6,272 nt of DNA from positions 1 to 6,272 of the forward strand of contig CAZEUZ010000104.1 in assembly GCA_964515805.1 (NCBI GenBank), in the 5' to 3' direction. A model generated the notes under the pieces. The model ran no database searches, was not told where the DNA came from, and was given only the letters and a program-made list of their open reading frames with translations. Within the stretch, counting starts at the first letter, position 1. Each line of letters opens with the position of its first letter. Position numbers and translations under genes: made by a program. Shown one piece after another: positions 1 to 6,272 of the stretch. This DNA is from CAZEUZ01 sp964515805 (lineage in GTDB: Bacteria > Pseudomonadota > Gammaproteobacteria > Pseudomonadales > Cellvibrionaceae).

Positions 1-882
1 AAAGCTGCTCGCCGAGGGTTACGTTTGGGAGATTTGTTTGACAGCCGTTCTCTGGCCGAGAAACTGCATAAGTTACTGGACTACCACAACTTTTCCCTGA
101 CACAGTACTATGGCTCTACGGCTGTTAACTACGATGAAACACTGAATTATGCATTGACTTGGGCCGATCAGTTAAAGCCCATGGTCGCGAATATTCCCGA
201 CATTCTATATGCTGCTCGTCAGCGCGGTGATAATATTCTATTCGAAGGAGCTCAGGGAACCCTATTAGATATTGATCAAGGCACTTATCCATTCGTTACT
301 TCGTCAAACACTACCGCTGGTGCTGCGGCTACCGGCTCGGGAGTAGGTCCGCTAAATTTCGATTATGCATTAGGTATTACTAAGGCTTACACGACACGTG
401 TCGGCTCAGGCCCTTTTCCAACAGAACTAACATGTGATATTGGAAATCATCTCGTTGAAAAAGGCCACGAATTCGGCTCAACAACGAGCCGTCAGCGACG
501 TACCGGATGGTTTGATGCCGTGGCGGTAAGGCACGCAGCCCGAATTAATTCTATTTCGGGCTTGTGTTTAACCAAGCTCGACGTGTTAGATGGATTAGAA
601 ACTATCAAATTGTGCGTTGATTATGTCGGCCAACAAGGCAAGTCGGTAGGTGTTCCCTTTGACTGCAAAGGTTGGGAGGTGTTAACTCCTATCTACGAAG
701 AACTGCCTGGTTGGCAGGAGAATACCCTCGGCAAAAAGTCTTTATCGGAATTACCGGATAACGCTATTAACTACATCAACCGAATAGCGGAATTGGTAGA
801 AACGCCCATTGATATTATTTCGACTGGACCCGATAGAGCGGATACTATTATTATCAAGCATCCGTTTCAAGATTCGATATAA
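1..882 (+). CDS. purA: Adenylosuccinate synthetase, 3' part (5' end outside window)
   Basis: PurA joins IMP and aspartate using GTP to form adenylosuccinate, the first committed step from IMP to AMP, in the cytosol. The reading frame is open from base 1, so a TTG at 25 is not the start. The first codon aligns with about residue 140 of the 432-residue E. coli enzyme, leaving 293 residues here and roughly 139 missing, including the N-terminal GTP-binding loop. Visible landmarks by window codon are KAARRGLRLGDLFD at 1-14 (codon 4 matches the IMP-binding Arg143 of the partner subunit), FEGAQGTLLDID from 81, TRVGSGPFPTEL, the aspartate loop STTSRQRRTGW at 160-170, the guanine-binding TKLDVLD, and the C-terminal STGPDR. 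The aspartate loop has Ser at codon 163 where the family nearly always has Gly. The 3' end overlaps the longest pgpA frame. The family assignment is certain. Confidence 0.97.
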   Translation, partial: KAARRGLRLGDLFDSRSLAEKLHKLLDYHNFSLTQYYGSTAVNYDETLNYALTWADQLKPMVANIPDILYAARQRGDNILFEGAQGTLLDIDQGTYPFVTSSNTTAGAAATGSGVGPLNFDYALGITKAYTTRVGSGPFPTELTCDIGNHLVEKGHEFGSTTSRQRRTGWFDAVAVRHAARINSISGLCLTKLDVLDGLETIKLCVDYVGQQGKSVGVPFDCKGWEVLTPIYEELPGWQENTLGKKSLSELPDNAINYINRIAELVETPIDIISTGPDRADTIIIKHPFQDSI

Positions 883-1426
883 ACAAAACATATCGGAATC
901 TCAAGCAAAGTCAGCTTTCGTTAAAAAATTTGAGTTCATCAATATCTCAGCTCTACCTAATTTCATCAAGCTTTTAAAGCAACCATCTCGGTTTGTAGCG
1001 CTGGGATTCGGCAGCGGCTTAGTGCCGTTAGCGCCTGGGACGTTCGGCACTTTGGCCGCCGTACCTTTTTACTTTCTATTAGTGCAAACACCGTTCTGGA
1101 TATATGCTTCAATCGTAATATTGGCCTTTATTTCAGGCATCTATTTTTGTCAAATAGCCGCTGATCACTTAGGTGTTCACGATCATCCTGCCATTGTCTG
1201 GGATGAAATGGTCGGTTATTGGTTGACTATGATAGCAGCGCCACCAGGGTGGCAATGGCCTGTGGCAGGGTTTGTATTATTCCGGTTCTTTGATATCGTC
1301 AAACCCTGGCCGATCAGCTGGATAGATGGCCGGATAGATGGCGGCCTGGGAATTATGTTGGATGATATATTGGCTGCAGTTTATGCTTGGTTGTGTCTGC
1401 AACTGATTGTTTTAGTTACTGCTTAG
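809..1426 (+). CDS. pgpA: Phosphatidylglycerophosphatase A (start uncertain)
   Basis: PgpA removes the phosphate from phosphatidylglycerophosphate to give phosphatidylglycerol at the inner membrane. The longest frame starts at a TTG (809) and gives 205 residues, against about 172 in E. coli. Conserved blocks, numbered from that TTG, are FVALGFGSG at 62-70, PLAPGTFGTLAA at 73-84, GVHDHPAIVWDE at 122-133, FRFFDIVKPWP at 158-168 and GIMLDD at 181-186; the acidic residues of WDE and LDD are the likely metal-binding or catalytic set. Hydrophobic stretches near 83-113, 135-160 and 187-203 are the expected membrane segments. The family's usual start would fall near residue 40, but no in-frame ATG, GTG or TTG lies between 809 and the conserved core. 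About 74 bases overlap purA if TTG 809 is used. The frame ends inside the 3' end of the convergent hemH. Confidence 0.92.
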   Translation: MILFRLDPIERILLLSSIRFKIRYKQNISESQAKSAFVKKFEFINISALPNFIKLLKQPSRFVALGFGSGLVPLAPGTFGTLAAVPFYFLLVQTPFWIYASIVILAFISGIYFCQIAADHLGVHDHPAIVWDEMVGYWLTMIAAPPGWQWPVAGFVLFRFFDIVKPWPISWIDGRIDGGLGIMLDDILAAVYAWLCLQLIVLVTA

Positions 1427-2543
1427 CACCAAGATTTTTTGCTAGGCTTTGTGTTTGCACAGCCTGCTTACGTGCGTTACCGGCTGTGGGTATGTCCCAG
1501 CCCTGTAAATTTTTTTCTATTAGGGCGGTAAGCATGTCTATATGCACTATTTGTGAGTTAAGAGCGGGGATGTAGTCGAATTTTTCGCCGCCCTTATCGA
1601 GAAAATACTGCCGGTTTTCGACATTAATTTCCTCAATAGTCTCCAAACAGTCCGCTGCAAAACCGGGGCAGATAAGCTGTACCGATTTAATGCCCTGTGA
1701 AGGCAATTTTTTTAGTGTTTCATCTGTGTAGGGTTGTAACCACTGTTCACGACCAAAGCGCGATTGAAATGTGGTGATGTATTCATTTTCAACTAATCTT
1801 AAACGTTCTGCTAATAATCGTGATGTCTTATGGCATTCACAGTGGTAAGGGTCACCTTTGTATAGGTATCGTAGAGGGATGCCATGATAGCTCATCACTA
1901 ATTTGTCCGCCCTACCGTGTTGCTGCCAATGTGTTTCGACCGTAGTAGCCAGCGCCTCAATATAATCGGCAAAGTCATGATAATGACCGATAAAACGCAA
2001 CTCAGGCAGCCGGCGGCGGCGGGTAAAATCTGCTGCCAATGCGTCGAAAGTGGAGCCGGTAGTGGCTGCACAGTACTGCGGATAGAGTGGCAGTACTAAC
2101 AATTTATTCACTCCGGAAAATAACATATCGCCGACAACTTTATTGATAGCAGGCTTACCATAACGCATGGCAAACTTTACGATAACGCTATCGCCGTAGC
2201 TTTTTTCCAACTGCTGAGACAGTGCAAGATGCTGAGCTTGAGTATGCACCATCAATGGTGAACCCTTATCAGTCCATACGCTTTGGTAAGCGCGAGCAGA
2301 GCGAGGAGGCCTCACTCGCAGAATAACGCCATGCAAAATACAGCGCCATAGCCAGCGCGGCAGTTCTACTACCCGTGGGTCAGCTAAAAATTCACCCAAG
2401 TAGCGGCGCAATGCCGACGTATTGGCTGCCGATGGTGTACCAAGATTGGTAATTAGCACGCCAATTTTGGGCCGATAATCATGAGAGAAATCGTTTTGAC
2501 CGTTATATTTCATAAAATGCATATCCAATAGCGTGGTAAACAC
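1416..2543 (-). CDS. hemH: Ferrochelatase
   Basis: HemH inserts ferrous iron into protoporphyrin IX, the last step of protoheme synthesis. From the GTG start the protein is 375 residues, longer than E. coli HemH (320), with extra residues at both ends. Core motifs are PKIGVLITNLGTP at 25-37, VWTDKGSPLMV at 89-99, LPLYPQY at 151-157, SYHGIP at 218-223 with the catalytic His220, TFQSRFGREQWLQPYTDETL at 258-277, and CPGFAADCLETIEEI at 292-306 with the conserved Glu301. Cys235-Glu-Cys237 follows the catalytic His and could contribute to an iron-sulfur cluster. The start is uncertain: GTG at 2543 lies six bases after the upstream stop, and in-frame ATGs at 2522 and 2513 are also possible because homology begins only near residue 25. 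It is probably cotranscribed with the upstream HAD phosphatase gene. The tail after residue 350 is not recognisably conserved. Confidence 0.97.
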   Translation of the reverse strand: MFTTLLDMHFMKYNGQNDFSHDYRPKIGVLITNLGTPSAANTSALRRYLGEFLADPRVVELPRWLWRCILHGVILRVRPPRSARAYQSVWTDKGSPLMVHTQAQHLALSQQLEKSYGDSVIVKFAMRYGKPAINKVVGDMLFSGVNKLLVLPLYPQYCAATTGSTFDALAADFTRRRRLPELRFIGHYHDFADYIEALATTVETHWQQHGRADKLVMSYHGIPLRYLYKGDPYHCECHKTSRLLAERLRLVENEYITTFQSRFGREQWLQPYTDETLKKLPSQGIKSVQLICPGFAADCLETIEEINVENRQYFLDKGGEKFDYIPALNSQIVHIDMLTALIEKNLQGWDIPTAGNARKQAVQTQSLAKNLGAKQ

Positions 2544-2549
2544 ATAACA

Positions 2550-3206
2550 TTATTCTCTGAGACTGATAATTGGCCAGCCTTTTTCAGTAGCATAGTTTTT
2601 TAATTGCTCATCTGGATCTACTGCAACAGGATGCTCAACTCGATCTAGTAGAGGCACATCGTTAATCGAGTCACTATAAAAATAGCTGCGCTCAGGGATT
2701 GTATGCTGATTCTCAAGCCATTGATTGAGTCTTTCCACTTTGCCGTGTTGATAGCAGGGTGTACCTGAAATGGCGCCGGTGAACTTACCATTGATGATTT
2801 CCGGTTCTGTCGCCAATAGATCTGAAACACCTAACAGCGATGCTATAGGGTCGGCAATGAAACGATTAGTGGCCGTAATTATCAGTAATTTATCCCCTAC
2901 TTGACGGTGTTTATTCAATAATTCGTCGGCTTTTAGTAGTCTTAAAGGAGCAATGTGGCTTGCCATAAATTCACTATGCAACTTTGTTCTCGTTGAGGCG
3001 CTTAAAGATATTAGTGGCGTTAACACAAACCGCTGATAATCATGGATACGGAGTTTGCCTTCACAATAATCAGCGTAAAAGCGATCGTTTTTACGTTGAT
3101 AATCAACCTTGTCTACTATGCCTTTATCGATTAAGAATGTACCCCAAGCATGATCACTATCACCAGCAATTAGGGTGTTATCGAGGTCAAAGATGGCCAG
3201 TCGCAT
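2550..3206 (-). CDS. HAD subfamily IB phosphatase, PA0335-like (possible histidinol-phosphatase)
   Basis: This 218-residue haloacid dehalogenase-type phosphatase has the full catalytic set: FDLDNTL at 6-12 with nucleophile Asp7 and acid/base Asp9, ITATN at 110-114 (motif II), Lys156 in HGKVERL (motif III), and YSDSINDVPLL at 177-187 with Mg-binding Asp179 and Asp183 (motif IV). The helical segment between motifs I and II fits subfamily IB, which includes phosphoserine phosphatase SerB. The ATG start is clear and sits right before the DxD motif, though no strong Shine-Dalgarno is visible. The Pseudomonas aeruginosa gene in the same place beside rppH and ptsP (PA0335) has, to my recollection, been reported as a histidinol-phosphate phosphatase; applying that here is inference. 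A SerB-like or general sugar/nucleotide phosphatase role remains possible. hemH follows after six bases. Confidence 0.92.
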   Translation of the reverse strand: MRLAIFDLDNTLIAGDSDHAWGTFLIDKGIVDKVDYQRKNDRFYADYCEGKLRIHDYQRFVLTPLISLSASTRTKLHSEFMASHIAPLRLLKADELLNKHRQVGDKLLIITATNRFIADPIASLLGVSDLLATEPEIINGKFTGAISGTPCYQHGKVERLNQWLENQHTIPERSYFYSDSINDVPLLDRVEHPVAVDPDEQLKNYATEKGWPIISLRE

Positions 3207-3379
3207 TGTGTGAACTACCCGTATTAGAGAGATGCTTTGCTGTCAATTGCAGCTGCCGATCTATGAAAATAGGTAACAACCGTTGGCGTCAAGCATCCAT
3301 TTATGGAACAATAACTTGTATTGCGATGAAATTACAATTGACCTGATTCGCCTTAATTAAATTAATAAGGAATAAACAA
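3207..3379. promoter_or_regulatory. Divergent intergenic region between the HAD phosphatase gene and rppH
   Basis: The start codons of two divergent genes flank this 173-base AT-rich stretch, so promoters for both directions should lie here. On the plus strand TACAAT at 3333-3338 is a good -10 candidate with a fitting distance of about 40 bases to rppH, but I see no matching -35. On the minus strand TTGACG (complement of 3287-3292) and TATTTT (complement of 3266-3271) form a possible pair with a short 15-base spacer. A consensus TTGACA (complement of 3241-3246) lacks a well-spaced -10. No operator palindrome, riboswitch or small gene was recognised. That promoters are present is well supported by layout; the exact elements are weak. 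Confidence 0.45.
3367..3371 (+). promoter_or_regulatory. Ribosome binding site fixing the GTG start of rppH
   Basis: AAGGA lies eight bases before the GTG at 3380, which is ideal spacing. There is no nearby in-frame ATG at the family's start position, so this site decides for the GTG start and gives an N-terminus matching the few residues that precede the conserved DDNGYR segment. Confidence 0.8.
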
Positions 3380-3886
3380 GTGGCCGATAGTATCGATGAT
3401 AATGGATATCGTTACAATATTGGGATTATGTTGACGAATAATTCCGGGCAACTACTATGGGCGCGCCGTATCCAAGCTGATAACCGTTGGCAATTTCCCC
3501 AAGGCGGAATGAAAGTCGGCGAAACACCCAAAGATACTTTATACCGTGAACTTTATGAAGAAGTTGGTTTGAACCCCTCAGATGTAGACGTGATATCGTC
3601 TAGTAAAGGCTGGCTGAGCTACCGGTTGCCGCATTATTTAATAAGAGAACATCAGTTACCTCTCTGTATCGGTCAAAAACAAAAATGGTACCTTTTGCAG
3701 TTGCTTTGCGAGGATCGCAACATTCAATTGGATGCAACTGCAGAATCCGAATTTGACCGCTGGCGATGGGTAAGCTATTGGTACCCTTTGGCCAAAATAG
3801 TGGCATTCAAGCGTGAAGTGTACCGCTGTGCACTGAAAGAGTTTTCAGTGGCTCATAGTCAGTTAGAAATGACTTGCTGTCAGTAA
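3380..3886 (+). CDS. rppH: RNA pyrophosphohydrolase (Nudix)
   Basis: RppH removes phosphates from the triphosphorylated 5' end of mRNAs, preparing them for RNase E-dependent decay. The protein has 168 residues (E. coli 176). The N-terminus DDNGYRYNIGI at 6-16 and WQFPQGG at 37-43 are typical of RppH/NudH. The Nudix box spans 42-64 and matches the GX5EX7REUXEEXGU pattern exactly, with metal-binding Glu57, Glu60 and Glu61. CIGQKQKWYLLQL at 96-108, EFDRWRWVSYWYP from 124 (Glu124 aligns with E. coli Glu120) and FKREVYRCALKEF complete the family signature. It lacks the Arg/Lys-rich tail seen in E. coli. GTG is the start, supported by a strong Shine-Dalgarno. ptsP follows after 37 bases on the same strand, so the two are probably one operon. 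Confidence 0.97.
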   Translation: MADSIDDNGYRYNIGIMLTNNSGQLLWARRIQADNRWQFPQGGMKVGETPKDTLYRELYEEVGLNPSDVDVISSSKGWLSYRLPHYLIREHQLPLCIGQKQKWYLLQLLCEDRNIQLDATAESEFDRWRWVSYWYPLAKIVAFKREVYRCALKEFSVAHSQLEMTCCQ

Positions 3887-3887
3887 A

Positions 3888-3909
3888 AATTATTGATGCA
3901 AGAATAATT
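3888..3909. repeat. Short AT-only inverted repeat between rppH and ptsP
   Basis: AATTATT at 3888-3894 and AATAATT at 3903-3909 form a perfect 7-base inverted repeat around an 8-base loop. It begins one base after the rppH stop codon and ends before the ptsP ribosome binding site. The stem contains only A-T pairs and no U tract follows, so it is not a convincing terminator. It may be chance in AT-rich spacer DNA. Confidence 0.35.
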
Positions 3910-3912
3910 ATT

Positions 3913-3916
3913 GGAA
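3913..3916 (+). promoter_or_regulatory. Likely ribosome binding site of ptsP
   Basis: GGAA lies seven bases before the ATG at 3924. It is short but well placed, and the resulting N-terminus (MLDTLQTIVREV) aligns with the start of E. coli PtsP, so this start is favoured. Confidence 0.55.
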
Positions 3917-3923
3917 TAGTTGG

Positions 3924-6200
3924 ATGTTAGATACATTGCAAACGATTGTACGCGAAGTGAATGCAGCGGTAGATTTGCCTGCGGCAATGGATATTATTGT
4001 CAAGCGCATTCGCGCCAATATGGAAACGCAAGCTTGCGCAATTTATTTGCGCGACAAAAATGCCTGCTACGTAATGCGTGCAACGGAAGGATTGAGTTCC
4101 GAAGCGGTAGGCAGAGTCTCTATGAATGCCGATGAAGGTTTAGTGGGTTATGTCGCTAAACGCGTTGAACCCATCAATATCGAAAATGCAGAGAGCCATC
4201 CACGCTATAAATATTTTTCGGAAACGAAAGAAGAGTGCGTCAAATCTTTTTTGGGTGTACCCATCATTCATCAACGTGAAGTCTTGGGAGTTCTAACTGT
4301 CCAACGAGATACAAGCTATCGCTTTGATGAAAGTGAAGAAGCATTTTTAGTGACTATTTCGGCCCAGTTGTCAGGAATTATTGCCCATGCAGCAGCTTCC
4401 GGCGCCCTGTCTACCACCTACTCCACAAGTGAAGATGCACTTTTTGTCGGTGTAGGCGGTGCTCCCGGCGTCGCTATCGGCACATGTGTGGTCGTGTCAA
4501 CGCAAGCTGATCTCGCCAGTGTACCCTATCGAAAAACGACAGATATCGATGCAGAATTAGTTTTTTTTGACGAGTCGCTCAAAGCGGTGCGCGCCGATAT
4601 CAAACAGTTGGGTGAGAGATTAAAAGACCGTTTAAACTCTGAAGAATTATCCTTATTTGAAGCCTATCTCTCTATGTTAGACGATGCTTCATTGGCGCAA
4701 GAAGTTACTAAACGCATTAAAGAGGGCATCGTTGCACCTTATGCATGGAGTGAAATTATTTTGCGGCATGCGAAAATTTTTTCTGCTATGCACGACCCTT
4801 ATTTGCGCGAACGTAGCGCCGATATTAGAGATCTCGGCCGGCGTGTACTGAGTTACCTCCAAAGTTCTGACAAAACCGCTAAAGAGTTCCCGGATAAAAC
4901 GATCTTAGTGGGTGAAGAACTGACGGCTTCCATTCTCGGAGAAGTGCCCAAAGGGAAATTAGTCGGCTTGGTTTCCGTACAGGGATCCAAAAACTCTCAC
5001 ATTGCCATCTTGGCGCGCTCTATGGGAATTCCCACGGTGATGGGCGCAGTGGATTTACCTTTTACACAACTTGAAACACGCACAATTATCGTCGACGGTT
5101 ATCGCGGCAACGTCTACAGTGATCCTAATGACGTATTGCTGAAAGAGTACCAAATGCTCCTTCGAGAAGATCAAGCAATGGGGAAAATGTATGAATCCTT
5201 GCGAGATCTACCCTGTGAAACCTTAGATAACCACCGTGTTTCTTTGTGGGTGAATACGGGACTAATGGCCGATATTAGCCGTTCGTTGGAACGCGGTGCT
5301 GAGGGTGTGGGGTTGTATCGGACCGAGGTGCCCTTCTCTCTGCGTGACCGATTTCCTACCGAAGAGGAACAGCGGATTATCTACCGCGAACAATTACAGG
5401 CTTTTGCTCCTTATACAGTGACCATGCGGACACTGGATGTGGGTGGCGATAAAGCATTGAGTTATTTTCCCATTGAAGAAGACAATCCATTCCTAGGCTG
5501 GCGTGGTATTCGAGTTACTTTGGACCATCCGGAAATTTTCTTAGCGCAGGTTCGGGCGATGATGAAAGCGTCGGACGGCTTCGATAATCTCAGAATTATG
5601 CTGCCGATGGTTTCCAGTATCCCAGAATTGGAAGCTGCACAAACACTGACGCGCCGCGCCTTTGAAGAGCTCCTAGAAGAAGGCCTTGACATCGAGTATC
5701 CGCCAATTGGAGTTATGGTGGAAGTGCCGGCGGCAGTTTACCAAACTAAAGAGCTGGCGGCCCGCGCAGATTTCTTATCCGTTGGTAGCAATGATCTTAC
5801 ACAGTATCTATTGGCGGTAGATCGCAACAATGCCCAGGTCGCGGACCTCTATAACTCTTTTCATCCCGCGGTATTAGAAGCGTTGTATAAAATTGTGGTG
5901 GATGCTAAAGGTCAGCAAACGCCTGTCAGTATCTGCGGCGAACTGGCAGGTAATCCCGGTGGGGCAATTTTACTAATGGCTATGGGCTACAATGTGTTGT
6001 CGATGAGTGCCACTAACTTACCAAAAGTCAAATCCGTTATTCGTGCTATCACTCAGGAACAGGCAAAATCCCTACTGGATGAGGTAATGAAATTGCCCGA
6101 TGCCCAATCGATTAATGACCATATGGAAAGATCCTTGAAGCAGTTGGGAGTAGAAATGAGCGCCCATCCGCTTTCACTTAAGCCAATCAGTAAAAACTGA
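3924..6200 (+). CDS. ptsP: Phosphoenolpyruvate-protein phosphotransferase EI-Ntr
   Basis: PtsP is the first enzyme of the nitrogen phosphotransferase system: it takes phosphate from phosphoenolpyruvate and passes it to NPr (PtsO), then to EIIA-Ntr (PtsN), a regulatory relay rather than a sugar importer. The 758 residues match the family (E. coli 748). An N-terminal GAF domain spans about 1-160 (MLDTLQTIVREV, DEGLVGYV, FLGVPIIHQREVLGVLTVQ); in E. coli this domain senses glutamine and 2-oxoglutarate. The EI N-terminal helical domain covers roughly 173-320. The phosphohistidine domain follows, with active-site His359 in NSHIAILARSMGIPTVMG. The C-terminal PEP-binding barrel (about 430-720) has GLYRTE at 463-468, TLDVGGDK at 503-510, NPFLGWRGIR at 521-530, SVGSNDLTQYLLAVDRNN at 619-636 and catalytic Cys671 in CGELAG. 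All key residues are intact. A run of eight T's at 4561-4568 encodes Val-Phe-Phe in frame. Confidence 0.98.
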   Translation: MLDTLQTIVREVNAAVDLPAAMDIIVKRIRANMETQACAIYLRDKNACYVMRATEGLSSEAVGRVSMNADEGLVGYVAKRVEPINIENAESHPRYKYFSETKEECVKSFLGVPIIHQREVLGVLTVQRDTSYRFDESEEAFLVTISAQLSGIIAHAAASGALSTTYSTSEDALFVGVGGAPGVAIGTCVVVSTQADLASVPYRKTTDIDAELVFFDESLKAVRADIKQLGERLKDRLNSEELSLFEAYLSMLDDASLAQEVTKRIKEGIVAPYAWSEIILRHAKIFSAMHDPYLRERSADIRDLGRRVLSYLQSSDKTAKEFPDKTILVGEELTASILGEVPKGKLVGLVSVQGSKNSHIAILARSMGIPTVMGAVDLPFTQLETRTIIVDGYRGNVYSDPNDVLLKEYQMLLREDQAMGKMYESLRDLPCETLDNHRVSLWVNTGLMADISRSLERGAEGVGLYRTEVPFSLRDRFPTEEEQRIIYREQLQAFAPYTVTMRTLDVGGDKALSYFPIEEDNPFLGWRGIRVTLDHPEIFLAQVRAMMKASDGFDNLRIMLPMVSSIPELEAAQTLTRRAFEELLEEGLDIEYPPIGVMVEVPAAVYQTKELAARADFLSVGSNDLTQYLLAVDRNNAQVADLYNSFHPAVLEALYKIVVDAKGQQTPVSICGELAGNPGGAILLMAMGYNVLSMSATNLPKVKSVIRAITQEQAKSLLDEVMKLPDAQSINDHMERSLKQLGVEMSAHPLSLKPISKN

Positions 6201-6244
6201 GCTTATCCAGTTTCATTCCCTGATCGATAATTTCTGCTTTTTTT

Positions 6245-6272
6245 ATGTTTGTATATCCCGATATTGATCCGG
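6245..6272 (+). CDS. lgt: Prolipoprotein diacylglyceryl transferase, first nine codons (runs off window)
   Basis: Lgt transfers a diacylglyceryl group from phosphatidylglycerol to the lipobox cysteine of prolipoproteins in the inner membrane. Only MFVYPDIDP is visible, but it resembles the usual Lgt beginning, where a short aromatic/Pro/Asp segment such as YPxIDPV precedes the first membrane helix. The position also fits: lgt follows ptsP in E. coli, and sits close after it in Pseudomonas. The ATG is the first start after an in-frame TGA at 6221, and it lies 44 bases after the ptsP stop. No Shine-Dalgarno is visible; seven T's directly precede the ATG. With so few codons the call rests on motif plus gene order. 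Confidence 0.78.

Noticed and set aside
25..27. TTG as a start of purA
   Set aside because: The frame is open to base 1 and the eight codons upstream match PurA, so the gene is cut by the window edge rather than starting here.
1387..1575. Plus-strand open frame across the pgpA/hemH junction
   Set aside because: It is out of frame with pgpA and antisense to hemH, Cys-rich and without homology.
2984..3346. Open frame of 120 codons on the plus strand
   Set aside because: It lies mostly antisense to the HAD phosphatase gene, has a Cys/His/Arg-rich unnatural composition and resembles no family.
3338..3366. TTGACC with ATTAAT at a 17-base spacer as the rppH promoter
   Set aside because: The -10 match is poor and the start site would fall after the rppH Shine-Dalgarno, leaving it out of the transcript.
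4561..4568. Run of eight T's in ptsP as a programmed frameshift or assembly error
   Set aside because: The frame and homology continue unbroken on both sides, and no conserved alternative frame or short product is evident.
5462..5692. Minus-strand open frame inside ptsP
   Set aside because: Ser/Arg-rich product antisense to the conserved PEP-binding domain of ptsP; a shadow of coding sequence.
6194..6213. AAACTG/CAGTTT hairpin across the ptsP stop codon as a terminator
   Set aside because: Six AT-rich pairs, an 8-base loop and no adjacent U run; lgt follows in the same direction, so termination is not expected.
6187..6272. Minus-strand partial open frame running off the right edge
   Set aside because: It looked like a possible convergent gene, but it matches no family I know and overlaps ptsP, while the plus strand shows a recognisable Lgt start in the expected gene order.

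Overview
This window is ordinary, gene-dense bacterial chromosome, most likely from a gammaproteobacterium of moderate GC. The clearest sign is the run rppH–ptsP–lgt on the plus strand, with a HAD phosphatase gene of the Pseudomonas PA0335 type facing it from upstream. The proteins themselves (adenylosuccinate synthetase, ferrochelatase, RppH, EI-Ntr) read very close to E. coli and Pseudomonas family members. I cannot name the genus from the sequence alone.

Layout. Positions 1-882 (+) hold the last two thirds of purA; the gene begins outside the window. It is followed and overlapped by pgpA (+, to 1426), whose start codon is unclear. pgpA converges on hemH (−, 1416-2543), and the two stop regions overlap by 11 bases, so there is no room for a separate terminator. 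hemH lies just downstream of a HAD-IB phosphatase gene (−, 2550-3206), six bases away, so the two probably form one transcription unit. A 173-base divergent intergenic region (3207-3379) separates this unit from the rppH (3380-3886) and ptsP (3924-6200) pair. The last 28 bases contain the first nine codons of lgt.

Functions. The genes serve housekeeping roles: AMP synthesis (PurA), phosphatidylglycerol synthesis (PgpA), heme synthesis (HemH), a small-molecule phosphatase that may be the histidinol-phosphate phosphatase, mRNA 5'-end processing (RppH), the nitrogen phosphotransferase relay (PtsP) and lipoprotein maturation (Lgt). They share neighbourhood rather than one pathway.

I found no mobile element, CRISPR array, tRNA, rRNA, phage gene or defence system, and no convincing undescribed system. 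The points most worth checking are a Gly-to-Ser change in the aspartate-binding loop of PurA, the missing canonical start of pgpA, an internal Cys-x-Cys in the ferrochelatase, and the absence of a Shine-Dalgarno sequence before lgt.
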